A DNA stretch of 18,072 nt from Planctomycetota bacterium (lineage in GTDB: Bacteria > Planctomycetota > Phycisphaerae > WQYP01): contig JAJZGH010000079.1 of assembly GCA_021798635.1 (NCBI GenBank), positions 1 to 18,072 on the forward strand, given 5' to 3'. Under the pieces are notes generated by a model, which did no database searches, was not told where the DNA came from, and saw only the letters and a list, made by a program, of their open reading frames with translations. A program made the position numbers and the translations under genes. The first letter of the stretch is position 1. The number at the start of each line of letters is the position of its first letter. This document shows positions 7,669 through 15,659 of this stretch, piece by piece.

Positions 7669-9447
7669 CTAGCTCTGGGCCTCGTGCCCCTGAACCACCA
7701 CGGTCCGCGCCAGGATATCGCCAATGCGCTGGCGATCCGGCGACACAAACATGAATACCAGCACCACTATGGCAATTAACTCAGGGATGCGAAATAAATT
7801 CCGCGTCAGCAATGCCACAAATCCAGGTCGCTGGCCTGTTAAATCCACCACGCGAAGTCCCAGAATCCACTTCCCAAACGACCGGGCAAAAATCAGTTCC
7901 GCGACGGTTACGTGTATTTCATAAATCGCTAGGAGCCACAAAAACTGCGGAGCCTGCAGCAGTTTCTGGGGGTTAAACAACAGGTCCAGTGACGCGCCGG
8001 CCATTTTTACCCAATCTTGTCGGGAATAGAGGTGAAACACCAGCATAATGATCAGGGCGGAGATGGCCAAATCTATCGCGGCTGCTCCGAATCGGCGGTA
8101 CAGACGCGCCACCTTGAATTCGGCACTGATTTTAAGCGAACCAAACGGCTCCTTGCGCCGCCAAACGGATAATGCCAGAAGCACAATCAGAGCGGCAAAA
8201 ATCAAACGTTCATAGGCTCCCGGAGCCGGCGGTAAGGTGGCCAGCGGAACAATATCTTCGGGGCCTTGGAGCAACTTGCCCGAACGGCTGAATGTGTATT
8301 GCACGAGCTTTTGCTTCGGCTGATGCAGAAGAAGCGCCAAGCAATCACCATCCCGCCCCATGGCTATGTCAGCAAAGGAACTGCCGACAATGGCCGATAC
8401 CAGCGGTTTAGTCCAAGGCGTAAATTGAAGCTTTCCGCCCGCCGATGCGCGCACTCTCAGCGCGTTGATAGTCGTTCGCCCGGCAACGCCGGAAGAAGTC
8501 CAGGCCAAAATGCCCTGCCGGGCAAACTGTGCGGCAAGAATTCCGTGCGCCGCATGGCTCAGCGGAACTGAGGGCAGCAGTTGCCAAGTCGGGCGGGCCA
8601 GATTCATGGCTTGCACAGAGAGGCTGCCTCCGCCCGCTAAGTGAAACAAGATCAACTGATCGTTGACGGCCATGAGTACCATTCGACCGGTGATCAAAGA
8701 ATTTGAGAAAGCCCCTGGCAAAGACGGTGTCGGGAGGAAGGACCATCGATTGTCATGAAGTTTCAGAAAATGCCAGACCGGCAGAGCTTTTAGCACTTTC
8801 GCGGGCACTGTGGCTGCTGGTGCGTGCGCCGAGGGTTTTGTGGCATCCGGAACTCCGTTGGCGAGAGCATGGACTTGGGCAAGAATCCGTTGGGCCTGGG
8901 AAACAACAGGCTTTTCCGCCGGGGCCGCCGTGCCGTAAGCCAGAAGATAAACATCACCGTTCAGTGTGGCTGCGGCCACGGGTGAAAAATCACCGGGCGT
9001 TATCGGCAGGCTTATTGATTCCTTGCGCCCAAAACAGACACCATATCCATGCTGAAAAAAAAGGTAAATGCCGTGCTTCATACCGCCACTGTCCGGATTT
9101 TCCATCGCCACGGCGCAGAGCGGAACACCTGTAAAGCGGCCCGCCGAGATTTGCCGCCACAGGGCCGCGTTGCCTTGCCGGGCATTGAGGGCATGGGACA
9201 ACAATACAAATTGCGCCTGTGGGCTGGGCTTGGAATGTTGCGCGGGAACGCTCAGCCATAAATGTTCTTTGCTGCCGGCGGCCAAGATCCGGGGCAATGC
9301 GATAAGCCGCGATTCAGAAGGCTTTTTAGCAAGGGATGCTGCTGCGGCACCGGCCGGAAGAGCCGACAATATGCCCCCGCTAAGCGCAAGAATCACCGCG
9401 ATCACGCAGAATACCAATAGACCAATACGGTTGACGGAATTTCTCAT
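7669..9447 (-). CDS. Signal-peptide-bearing RDD-domain membrane protein
   Basis: A 592-residue protein of unknown function. Residues 1-36 are a signal peptide or anchor (positive start, hydrophobic 9-30, AGAAAAS). Residues ~40-410 form a long extracytoplasmic region with repeated short beta-like stretches ending in conserved-looking W/L-rich strands (for example DVYLLAYG, DQLILFHLAGG, GILAWTSSG), which could be a propeller-like fold; that is inference. A membrane segment lies at 412-429. The C-terminal RDD domain runs 447-586: RRFGAAAIDL (451-460) with the Arg and Asp, then helices 455-472 and ~502-520, SFGKWILGLRVV (523-534), helix 556-568, and RQRIGDILARTVVV (572-585). RDD domains occur in membrane proteins, some linked to ion or solute transport. 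It is first in the run ending at hemA and diverges from hemB by 102 bp. Confidence 0.85.
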   Translation of the reverse strand: MRNSVNRIGLLVFCVIAVILALSGGILSALPAGAAAASLAKKPSESRLIALPRILAAGSKEHLWLSVPAQHSKPSPQAQFVLLSHALNARQGNAALWRQISAGRFTGVPLCAVAMENPDSGGMKHGIYLFFQHGYGVCFGRKESISLPITPGDFSPVAAATLNGDVYLLAYGTAAPAEKPVVSQAQRILAQVHALANGVPDATKPSAHAPAATVPAKVLKALPVWHFLKLHDNRWSFLPTPSLPGAFSNSLITGRMVLMAVNDQLILFHLAGGGSLSVQAMNLARPTWQLLPSVPLSHAAHGILAAQFARQGILAWTSSGVAGRTTINALRVRASAGGKLQFTPWTKPLVSAIVGSSFADIAMGRDGDCLALLLHQPKQKLVQYTFSRSGKLLQGPEDIVPLATLPPAPGAYERLIFAALIVLLALSVWRRKEPFGSLKISAEFKVARLYRRFGAAAIDLAISALIIMLVFHLYSRQDWVKMAGASLDLLFNPQKLLQAPQFLWLLAIYEIHVTVAELIFARSFGKWILGLRVVDLTGQRPGFVALLTRNLFRIPELIAIVVLVFMFVSPDRQRIGDILARTVVVQGHEAQS

Positions 9448-9549
9448 GCCTGCATTTTAGGGCTGACGGGCAAACTTCGCGACTGCTCTCGACAAAGATA
9501 CGGCAGTCCAGAGTTTACGCAGCGCATAATTTGTATATCATGGTCGAGC

Positions 9550-10617
9550 ATGAGTGAGTCATTTACGACAACGCGAATGCGCCGTCTCCGGCGCGGTGGC
9601 ATTCTTAGAGATATGCTGGCACAAACCACCCTTTCACCCGCCCACTTTGTCGCGCCGCTGTTTGTGCGAAGCGGGCAGGCTATTCGTCGGCCCATTCTCA
9701 GTATGCCGGGGCAGTTTCAACTTTCGCCGGATATGGCATTGGAAGAACTTTCAGATATGGCGGCGCGTGGCATTAGAGCGTATCTGCTTTTTGGTGTGGT
9801 GGATACTGAGGATAAAGATGAGTCCGGCAGCCACGCACATGACCCGAACAATGCAGTCTGCACGACGTTGCGGCTGGCACGCGATGCAGGAATAAACATG
9901 CTAGCAATAACGGATTTATGCTATTGCGAGTACACGACCCACGGCCACTGCGGGCCGCTGACGCAGAGTATGGAAAAAACGTCCCGGCGCAAAACCGACA
10001 AATTCCCACCATCCAAGCGGGGCAAACCCTTATCCACTTCCGTTACCACGGTGGACAATGACGCCACTATCGCGCAGTTGGGCCGGCAGGCGATACTCCA
10101 CGCCAAGTCCGGTGCGGATATGGTGGCTCCTTCCGGAATGATGGATCATGGGGTGGCGGCCATTCGCACAGCGCTTGATGCCGCAGGTTATCACGACACG
10201 TCCATACTCAGCTATGCGGTAAAATATGCCAGTGGATTTTACGGACCATTTCGTGAAGCGGCTGAATCACCACCGCAATTCGGAGATCGTCGCGGTTACC
10301 AGATGGATTTTCGCCGTGATTCTCGGGAAGCTGTGCGCGAAGCCGTGATGGATGTCGGCGAAGGTGCGGATATGGTCATGGTTAAACCGGGCATGGCGTA
10401 TTTGGATATACTTTCGGCGGTGTGGCGGGCGGTTGATGTGCCCTGTGCGGTGTATCAGGTAAGCGGGGAATACGCCATGTTTAAGGCTGCCGCGCAAGCA
10501 GGCTGGATCGATGAAAAACAGTGCGTTCTGGAAATGATGCACGCCTTTCGACGGGCGGGAGCAGCCTTTATTATTACCTACTACGCCTCGGAAATTGTTG
10601 AATGGCTGCGCGAATGA
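9550..10617 (+). CDS. hemB: Delta-aminolevulinic acid dehydratase (porphobilinogen synthase)
   Basis: A 355-residue cytoplasmic enzyme condensing two 5-aminolevulinate molecules to porphobilinogen. The catalytic lysines are K225 in SYAVKYASGFYGPFREA and K279 in MVMVKPGMAYLD. The zinc-type cysteine triad Cys124, Cys126 and Cys134 is intact in DLCYCEYTTHGHCG, so this is the zinc class and not the aspartate/magnesium class. Directly after it, residues 136-167 contain about 26 extra residues relative to E. coli HemB, rich in Lys/Arg/Ser/Thr (TSRRKTDKFPPSKRGKP), before the family resumes at VDNDATIAQLG. Start chosen at ATG 9550 with only a weak GAG upstream; an ATG at 9540 is out of frame. hemA is on the opposite strand of the same cluster. 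There is no terminator before the leu promoter 38 bp downstream. Confidence 0.95.
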   Translation: MSESFTTTRMRRLRRGGILRDMLAQTTLSPAHFVAPLFVRSGQAIRRPILSMPGQFQLSPDMALEELSDMAARGIRAYLLFGVVDTEDKDESGSHAHDPNNAVCTTLRLARDAGINMLAITDLCYCEYTTHGHCGPLTQSMEKTSRRKTDKFPPSKRGKPLSTSVTTVDNDATIAQLGRQAILHAKSGADMVAPSGMMDHGVAAIRTALDAAGYHDTSILSYAVKYASGFYGPFREAAESPPQFGDRRGYQMDFRRDSREAVREAVMDVGEGADMVMVKPGMAYLDILSAVWRAVDVPCAVYQVSGEYAMFKAAAQAGWIDEKQCVLEMMHAFRRAGAAFIITYYASEIVEWLRE

Positions 10618-10620
10618 CGC

Positions 10621-10650
10621 GAACCAAGATGAGCCAAATTGAGCCAGAAT
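10621..10650 (+). repeat. Three imperfect 10-bp tandem repeats upstream of leu promoter
   Basis: The units are GAACCAAGAT, GAGCCAAATT and GAGCCAGAAT, ending 5 bp before the -35 box. A 10-bp period puts the motif on one face of the helix, as would suit an activator site or an UP-like element. The role is inference. Confidence 0.5.
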
Positions 10651-10655
10651 AACCG

Positions 10656-10684
10656 TTGACTTTTCTTCCGGTACCGGCTATAAA
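10656..10684 (+). promoter_or_regulatory. Sigma70-type promoter of the leader-leuA operon
   Basis: TTGACT (10656-10661) and TATAAA (10679-10684) are separated by exactly 17 bases, a five-of-six match at each box. Transcription would begin near 10690, giving a leader of about 195 bases before leuA. The spacer contains the perfect palindrome CCGGTACCGG (10668-10677), a possible operator. Confidence 0.8.
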
Positions 10685-10719
10685 TTAGAAAGTATTGGAA
10701 AAATGGAAAGCCCTGAACC

Positions 10720-10785
10720 ATGAAATTGAATTTGAACAACCTCCTGGCCCTGGCACTAAGTGAAGGAATTACCGGTCGCTCTTAG
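10720..10785 (+). CDS. leuL: Leucine-rich leader peptide of the leuA attenuator (21 aa)
   Basis: The ORF ATG 10720 to TAG 10785 encodes 21 residues, beginning MKLNLNNLLALALSEG. Six of the 21 codons are leucine (TTG, TTG, CTC, CTG, CTG, CTA), with CTC-CTG adjacent at 10741-10746. GGAAAG at 10705-10710 is a ribosome binding site with 9 bases of spacing. It lies between a strong promoter and a rho-independent terminator, directly upstream of leuA, whose product starts leucine synthesis. As in enterobacterial leuL, its job would be to sense charged leucyl-tRNA through ribosome stalling and not to act as a peptide. The symbol is by function and position; the sequence is not that of E. coli LeuL. 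Confidence 0.85.
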   Translation: MKLNLNNLLALALSEGITGRS

Positions 10786-10845
10786 GGTTGTTTTTTTATA
10801 AAAAAGTTTGAAAAACCCTGCGAGTGACCCTCGCGGGGTTTTTTT
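10735..10845 (+). promoter_or_regulatory. Leucine transcription attenuator (alternative hairpins 1:2, 2:3, 3:4)
   Basis: Four segments can be read directly. Segment 1, AACAACC (10735-10741), lies just before and over the Leu-Leu codons. Segment 2, AGGGTTGTT (10784-10792), overlaps the leader stop codon. Segment 3, AACCCTGCGAG (10814-10824). Segment 4, CTCGCGGGGTT (10830-10840). 1 pairs with 2 (AACAACC/GGTTGTT, 7 bp); 2 pairs with 3 (AGGGTT/AACCCT, 6 bp plus A-U pairs); 3 pairs with 4 (terminator). A ribosome stalled at the Leu codons would mask 1 and let 2:3 form, so transcription continues into leuA; a ribosome reaching the stop would mask 2 and let the terminator form. The pairing is seen; the mechanism follows from known leu/trp/his attenuators. 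Confidence 0.8.
10811..10845 (+). terminator. Rho-independent terminator in leuA leader
   Basis: A 10-bp stem, ACCCTGCGAG (10815-10824) against CTCGCGGGGT (10830-10839) with one T-G pair and a TGACC loop, is followed by seven T (10839-10845). Upstream A residues 10811-10815 can extend the stem against the T tract. It lies about 40 bp before the leuA start, inside the transcript, as in an attenuator and not at an operon end. Confidence 0.9.
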
Positions 10846-10884
10846 ATGGCATAATTCAGGAACGTTTTTTTAGGAGTCTTATCC

Positions 10885-12477
10885 ATGGACACCGGCAGGA
10901 ACCATCCGTCTGAAACCGTCAGTTCCGAAATCAAACCGCAGGTGCTGATATTTGACACAACGTTGCGCGATGGCGAACAGTCGCCGGGAGCGTCGCTGAA
11001 TTTGCCGGAGAAACTGGAGATTGCCCACGCCCTGGAAAATCTGGGCGTCGATATTATTGAGGCGGGATTTCCCATTACCAGTCCGGGAGATTTTGACGCT
11101 GTCAGTGCTGTCGCTTCGGAAATTACCAATGCGACGGTTGCGGGACTCGCCCGCTGTACCGAGCGCGATGTGCGCCGCGCGGGCGAAGCCGTGCGCAAAG
11201 CCGCACGGGGCAGAATTCATATTTTCCTGGCCACCAGCAAAATTCACCGCGAATTCAAGCTCAAAAAGGCCAAAGAAGAAATTATCCGTCTTACCGTTGA
11301 GAACGTGAAACTGGCCCGCGAATATGTCTCGGATGTGGAATTTTCCCCGGAAGACGCCAGTCGTACGGAGTTGGATTATCTCGCTGAAGTGGTTCATGCC
11401 GCCATTGAAGCAGGCGCTACAACCATTAATTGTCCAGACACCGTGGGCAATGCGACACCCGCGGAATATCGGGCGATGTTTGAATATCTCTTGGCGCATG
11501 TACCCGGCGCGGGAAAAGTTGTTTTCAGTTCACATTGCCACAATGATCTGGGATTGGCGGTGGCGAATTCATTGGCGGCGGTTGCAGGCGGTGCGCGGCA
11601 AATTGAATGCACCATCAATGGCATCGGCGAGCGGGCGGGCAATGCCGCGTTGGAAGAGGTGGTCATGGCCATGCGAACGCGGCCGGATCAATATCCGTTT
11701 GGCACGCGCATTAACACGCGCCGGTTGGTACCGTGCTCGCGACTGGTCAGCAGTTTGACCGGGCTTCATGTACAGCGGAATAAGGCCATCGTGGGAGAAA
11801 ATGCGTTCGCGCACGAAGCCGGGATTCATCAGGATGGTATCCTGAAAAATCGCAGCACCTATGAAATTATGGCACCTGCGGATGTGGGCTGGGTGCAGAA
11901 CAAACTGGTATTGGGCAAACACAGCGGCCGCCACGCGTTTCGCCAGCGATTGGAGGAACTGGGCCATGCTCTGGATGAGGCGGCACTGGACCGGGCCTTC
12001 GCAGCGTTCAAGGTACTTTGCGACAAGAAAAAAGAAATCTATGATGAAGATTTGGAAGCCCTGGTCGATGAGCAATTGAAAACCGAACGGGCCTTGTTTC
12101 AGCTCAAAAGTCTGCAGGTGATGGCCGGTACACATGGCGTGGCCACAGCGACGGTTACCTTGGTAGATAGCAGCGGTGCGGAAATTACTGACGCGGCGAC
12201 GGGCGATGGACCGGTCGATGCCATGTTCGCAACCATTCAGCGGTTGACCAAAATTTCTGCGACTCTGGACTCCTTTCAGGTGCGCAGCATCACCGGCGGC
12301 CGTGAAGCACAAGGCGAAGTATCCGTGGAACTCACCCACAGTAATCGCAAAGTCCGCGGTCGAGGCTTCAGCACGGATATTCTGGAAGCTTCCGCCAAAG
12401 CCTATCTGGCGGCCATTAACCGTATCCGGACGATGAATGATCGAACCATCGGTCAGGCGTCATCCTTGGAGGCGTAA
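10885..12477 (+). CDS. leuA: 2-isopropylmalate synthase
   Basis: A 530-residue cytoplasmic enzyme condensing acetyl-CoA with 2-oxoisovalerate, the first committed step of leucine synthesis. The ATG at 10885 follows AGGAG (10872-10876) by 8 bases. The TIM-barrel domain shows [13 protein letters not shown] (23-35) with catalytic Arg28 and Asp29, the metal-binding SHCHND (216-221), and NGIGERAGN (245-253). The accessory region has [13 protein letters not shown] (308-320) and [10 protein letters not shown] (343-352). Residues ~400-515 are the C-terminal regulatory domain (LeuA allosteric type, with [16 protein letters not shown] at 440-455), so leucine feedback inhibition is expected besides attenuation. 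The close homologue citramalate synthase is less likely because of the leucine leader. Length is standard for the long bacterial form. No leuB, leuC or leuD follow. Confidence 0.96.
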   Translation: MDTGRNHPSETVSSEIKPQVLIFDTTLRDGEQSPGASLNLPEKLEIAHALENLGVDIIEAGFPITSPGDFDAVSAVASEITNATVAGLARCTERDVRRAGEAVRKAARGRIHIFLATSKIHREFKLKKAKEEIIRLTVENVKLAREYVSDVEFSPEDASRTELDYLAEVVHAAIEAGATTINCPDTVGNATPAEYRAMFEYLLAHVPGAGKVVFSSHCHNDLGLAVANSLAAVAGGARQIECTINGIGERAGNAALEEVVMAMRTRPDQYPFGTRINTRRLVPCSRLVSSLTGLHVQRNKAIVGENAFAHEAGIHQDGILKNRSTYEIMAPADVGWVQNKLVLGKHSGRHAFRQRLEELGHALDEAALDRAFAAFKVLCDKKKEIYDEDLEALVDEQLKTERALFQLKSLQVMAGTHGVATATVTLVDSSGAEITDAATGDGPVDAMFATIQRLTKISATLDSFQVRSITGGREAQGEVSVELTHSNRKVRGRGFSTDILEASAKAYLAAINRIRTMNDRTIGQASSLEA

Positions 12478-12480
12478 AGA

Positions 12481-12723
12481 ATGTTGCGCCATAAGCAGAA
12501 GAACCGATTTTATGATCAGACGGCTCTGGCTCCGCACTATGTCAAAAAAATCCCCACCGATGGCTTTACGGGAAAGCCGCTGAAATATCATCTGCTCAAT
12601 GGTGCCCAGAGCTTTAAGCTTTATAGTGTCGGCCGCAACGGCGTGAACAACGGCGGAAAGAGCAAGGGTGCCGGCAATGATGATATTTCCGTCCGCGGCG
12701 GTACGACGATGGCAAAACAATAG
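12481..12723 (+). CDS. Hypothetical 80-aa protein with a pseudopilin-tail-like motif
   Basis: Translation is well supported: GGAGG (12468-12472) lies 8 bases before ATG 12481. The gene is in the same frame as leuA, with the leuA TAA and one codon (AGA) between them. The product begins MLRHKQKNRFYDQTALAPHY, has no signal peptide, and its core is PTDGFTGKPLKYHLLNG, then FKLYSVGRNGVNNGG, then DDISVRGG. This D-x-(Y/F)-(S/T)-GKPLxY...YSVGxNGxDDGG pattern is what I recognise from the C-terminal ends of large planctomycete hypothetical proteins and some type II secretion pseudopilin-like proteins, where it is a small beta domain. Here it stands nearly alone, so it may be a decayed remnant captured behind leuA or a stand-alone domain. 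Function unknown; no leucine pathway family is recognised. Confidence 0.75.
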   Translation: MLRHKQKNRFYDQTALAPHYVKKIPTDGFTGKPLKYHLLNGAQSFKLYSVGRNGVNNGGKSKGAGNDDISVRGGTTMAKQ

Positions 12724-12800
12724 ATATGCGCGCTCAGGGTTCTATGGCGATTCCACCGGCGGCATTTAACGGGCCGAGCTTTCGCAATAGCTTTGCAACT

Positions 12801-14543
12801 TTACCGCTTTGCCAGTCGCCGCAGTAGCGGCACATCGGCTAACTCAGGCACTTGTAGCCAACGCATCAGCAGGCCGTATATCAAGGCGGCGGTTGGTACA
12901 AGAATTAACAGTTCAATCAGCGATGCCAGCCAACGTGGCAGGGAGTATAGCAAGCTGCTGTGTTGCATAAATAACAGCAACATCGCCCCGAGCAACAGCA
13001 TGATTCCTGCACCCGCTAATGACTTTCCCGCCATGCTCGCCACTTGGCCAAGCTTTTCAAGTTTCATGCGCCGCTGCAGAATAAACAGGAGAATTCCACA
13101 TTGCACCATCGCAGAGATGCTGGTGCTGGCGGCAATTCCACCTTCCTGCATAAACCAGATCAGCGATAAATTCAGCGTGATATTCAATGCCACCATGCCC
13201 ACGGCCACCTTCATGGGCGTCATGGCGTCCCGCCAGGCGTAAAACACCCGCACCAGGATCATTTGCATTTCAAACGCCCAAATCCCTATGCAGAACCACC
13301 GGGCGGTCCACACAGCTTGCGCCACATCCGCCGCACTGACTTTGCCGCCGAGATAAATTGCGGAAATCAGCGGCTGGGAAATCAGGATCATCCCCAGCGT
13401 TGTCGGCAGACTTATAAACAAACTGCGCCGTAATCCAAGCCGTAGCAACTCGCCGGTGCGGGAAGCATCCTGATGGGCACCTGCATCAGAAAGGCGCGGA
13501 AAAATCACCGTGGCTGTTGCGACACCAAATACGCCAACCGGCAGCAGATAAATTCTTTGCGCTACCGACAACTTACCCAATGCTCCGGCAAGCATCGGAA
13601 CGTGCACGAGCATACCCGCGATGGTAAAAGTGCTTCGTCCGCCATGCCCATCGGGTGAAAACCACCACGCAATCTGCGAATCCAGAAACGTGTTAAGCTG
13701 CACAGCGGAAAGGCCCAGAATCATCGGGGCCATTTTTTTTACAATTTCCCGCACACCCTCCCCGCCCAGCGCCAATGCTCCGCGAAAGCGGAAACCCGTG
13801 CGGCGCACTGCCGCAACCAACAGTATGACCTGCAATATGCCGGAAATTACCACGGCCCCGGCCACCCAGTAAATCCGCTGGGTTAAAGCGAGATGCCGTG
13901 TCCAAATCCAGACGGGAATTGCCGCGCCTAACGCCATGGCGACATTGGTAATAATCGGCGCTACCGCCTGCGCGGCGAAGCGGTCGGATGCGGTGGCGAT
14001 CGCCGCGAGAAGCGCTACCAGGCATACCGCGATAGAAAAGGGCAGCATGACCGCGATCATCCCGGCTGCCAGGCGGTTAGCGGGGAGAACGCTATGGGAC
14101 ATCGCGATAGGAATCACGAGGGCTTCGCCGATGATGGTGATGGTGCTCAGCGTGACAATCAGCAGGCTGATCACGGAACGGGCCAGTTGATCCGCAGCGG
14201 CCTGTCCCTGTTCTTTGCCAATGCGTTTGTATACGGGCAGGAATACCGCGGTTAAAGCACCTTCGCCAAAAATTCTCCGGAAAAGGTTGGGAAATTGAAA
14301 CCCCATCCAGAAGGCCGACCACGTGGTGCCGACACCCAGATAATAGCTGCACGCCTTATCCCGTAGCAAGCCGAAGAAACGCGATAAAAGGGTAAGCCCG
14401 GAAAATAGATTCGCATAGCGCGTCAGCGCGGCTTTGTGCATGGCGACTGATGGTGCCCCGCCGGCCGGTGCGGGAGTTCCAGCGACAGAATCGGAATTGC
14501 TTTCAGGCATGAGGCGCACCACGCTTGGCCGGGTTATCCGCAT
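12801..14543 (-). CDS. murJ: Lipid II flippase MurJ (MviN family)
   Basis: A 580-residue polytopic inner membrane protein of the MOP exporter superfamily that flips lipid II for peptidoglycan synthesis. Family marks are LTLLSRFFGLLRDKACSYYLG near 50-70, the NLFRRIFGEGALTAVFLPVY block (86-105) typical of MviN, and about fourteen hydrophobic helices to the end. The N-terminal 35 residues are an unstructured extension. The start at 14543 is preceded by GCAGGAAGTAA, a ribosome binding site, giving a 41-bp overlap with the thiE gene; an alternative ATG at 14510 overlaps the thiE stop as ATGCCTGA but has no clear binding site. It is last in a minus-strand operon with glycosyltransferase, lpxA and thiE. 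The 12724-12800 gap to the convergent leuA operon holds no obvious terminator. Confidence 0.94.
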   Translation of the reverse strand: MRITRPSVVRLMPESNSDSVAGTPAPAGGAPSVAMHKAALTRYANLFSGLTLLSRFFGLLRDKACSYYLGVGTTWSAFWMGFQFPNLFRRIFGEGALTAVFLPVYKRIGKEQGQAAADQLARSVISLLIVTLSTITIIGEALVIPIAMSHSVLPANRLAAGMIAVMLPFSIAVCLVALLAAIATASDRFAAQAVAPIITNVAMALGAAIPVWIWTRHLALTQRIYWVAGAVVISGILQVILLVAAVRRTGFRFRGALALGGEGVREIVKKMAPMILGLSAVQLNTFLDSQIAWWFSPDGHGGRSTFTIAGMLVHVPMLAGALGKLSVAQRIYLLPVGVFGVATATVIFPRLSDAGAHQDASRTGELLRLGLRRSLFISLPTTLGMILISQPLISAIYLGGKVSAADVAQAVWTARWFCIGIWAFEMQMILVRVFYAWRDAMTPMKVAVGMVALNITLNLSLIWFMQEGGIAASTSISAMVQCGILLFILQRRMKLEKLGQVASMAGKSLAGAGIMLLLGAMLLLFMQHSSLLYSLPRWLASLIELLILVPTAALIYGLLMRWLQVPELADVPLLRRLAKR

Positions 14544-15600
14544 TTACTTCCTGCGAGCCTGGGGCATGGGCAAGTATTTCGCGCAGGCGCTTGCATACCG
14601 TGGCCGGGTCATTGCTGGAAATCACCGCCGAACTTACCGCAATAGCTTTAACTCCGGCGGCCATAAGCTCCGGCAGGTTATCAAGGGAGATACCGCCAAT
14701 GGCGATGACTGGCAGTGCAAATTCGGCCTGTGCCAGTTCTTTAAGATAGGCAGGCCCGGCGAGGCGCGGCTTGGTTTTGGTGGTCGTGGGAAACATCGGC
14801 CCGGCACCGATATAGCTGGCACCCCAGCGGACTGCCTCGCTGGCCTGCTGAATATTTTCCGTGGATACACCAATCATCAACTCCGAACCCGCGAGCTTTC
14901 GGGCGTGTTCACAGGGCATATCGTTCTGTCCCAAATGCACCCCTGACGCCCCTGCCGCCAGGGCGATATCTGTTCGATCATTGATGATCGACATGCGGCC
15001 AAGGGCGTGACACTCTTGGGCCACAATGCGTGCCCGATCGAACAAATCGCTGTCGCTTAATTGTTTTTCCCGCAACTGCACCACATCGGCACCCCCCGCC
15101 AGGATGGCCGTCAGCGTTTCGCGCCACGGGCGGCGGCACAATGATTCTGTCAGCAGCACGTGCAGGCCTGCGCGGGGCATTCTGTTCCGCTGGGCCGCCT
15201 GCCGGAGGAGGGACTGCTCCAAGCTATAAGATTGATACCGCATGGATTCAAGGCTCGCCGCCACGGCGGGCGATTGCAATTTGGCCAGTTCCTCCAGCAC
15301 GCGCAGTGCTTCGGTCAGCCGTTTGGCACCGGCCATGGCCACATTTTCGGCGGTGCCGCGGCGAAGTTCATCGGCGGTTTTAATGGTGACACCCACATCG
15401 CCGGGCGTGTCGCGGTGCAGTACAGCATTATCCGCGCCCAGCGAAGTCATGTGAATGCAAAGTTCATGGCGCAGGGTTTTACAGGTGGCGGAAAGCGCAC
15501 CGTCATTAAGAACAAAGCGGCAGTAATCTTCGAGCGTACGCAGGGCTTCCCGGGCGCGGTTGAAGTTGGCATCCAGCATTCGCATTGTGGTTCTATCCAT
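14503..15600 (-). CDS. thiE: ThiD2-like / thiamine-phosphate synthase fusion
   Basis: A 365-residue cytoplasmic enzyme. Residues ~145-345 are ThiE, joining HMP-PP and THZ-P to thiamine phosphate: VQLREK (174-179), IINDRTD (205-211), GVHLGQNDMP (220-229), GAGPMFPTTTK (265-275) with the pyrophosphate-binding threonines, and PVIAIGGI (297-304). The N-terminal ~135 residues begin MLDANFNRAREALRTLEDYCRF and are all-helical. This is the ThiD2-type domain known fused to ThiE in cyanobacteria and others, reported as an alternative HMP-phosphate kinase; that assignment is from memory of the family. ATG at 15600 with AGGTG 8 bases upstream is preferred over a TTG at 15618 lacking a good site. The tail after 345 is short and polar. 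The stop lies within the murJ start region. Confidence 0.92.
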   Translation of the reverse strand: MDRTTMRMLDANFNRAREALRTLEDYCRFVLNDGALSATCKTLRHELCIHMTSLGADNAVLHRDTPGDVGVTIKTADELRRGTAENVAMAGAKRLTEALRVLEELAKLQSPAVAASLESMRYQSYSLEQSLLRQAAQRNRMPRAGLHVLLTESLCRRPWRETLTAILAGGADVVQLREKQLSDSDLFDRARIVAQECHALGRMSIINDRTDIALAAGASGVHLGQNDMPCEHARKLAGSELMIGVSTENIQQASEAVRWGASYIGAGPMFPTTTKTKPRLAGPAYLKELAQAEFALPVIAIGGISLDNLPELMAAGVKAIAVSSAVISSNDPATVCKRLREILAHAPGSQEVNADNPAKRGAPHA

Positions 15601-15659
15601 TGTGGCTGCACCTGCCAAAGTTTTATTTATTCCGCCTCGGAAATCATCGATCGGTTTTT

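Noticed and set aside
5743..9450. Several 60-140 codon plus-strand ORFs opposite the hem operon
   Set aside because: All are antisense to genes with clear family motifs and carry no start signals.
11569..12339. 256-codon open frame on the minus strand
   Set aside because: Antisense to leuA, whose catalytic motifs and start signals are clear; no plausible start context or family.
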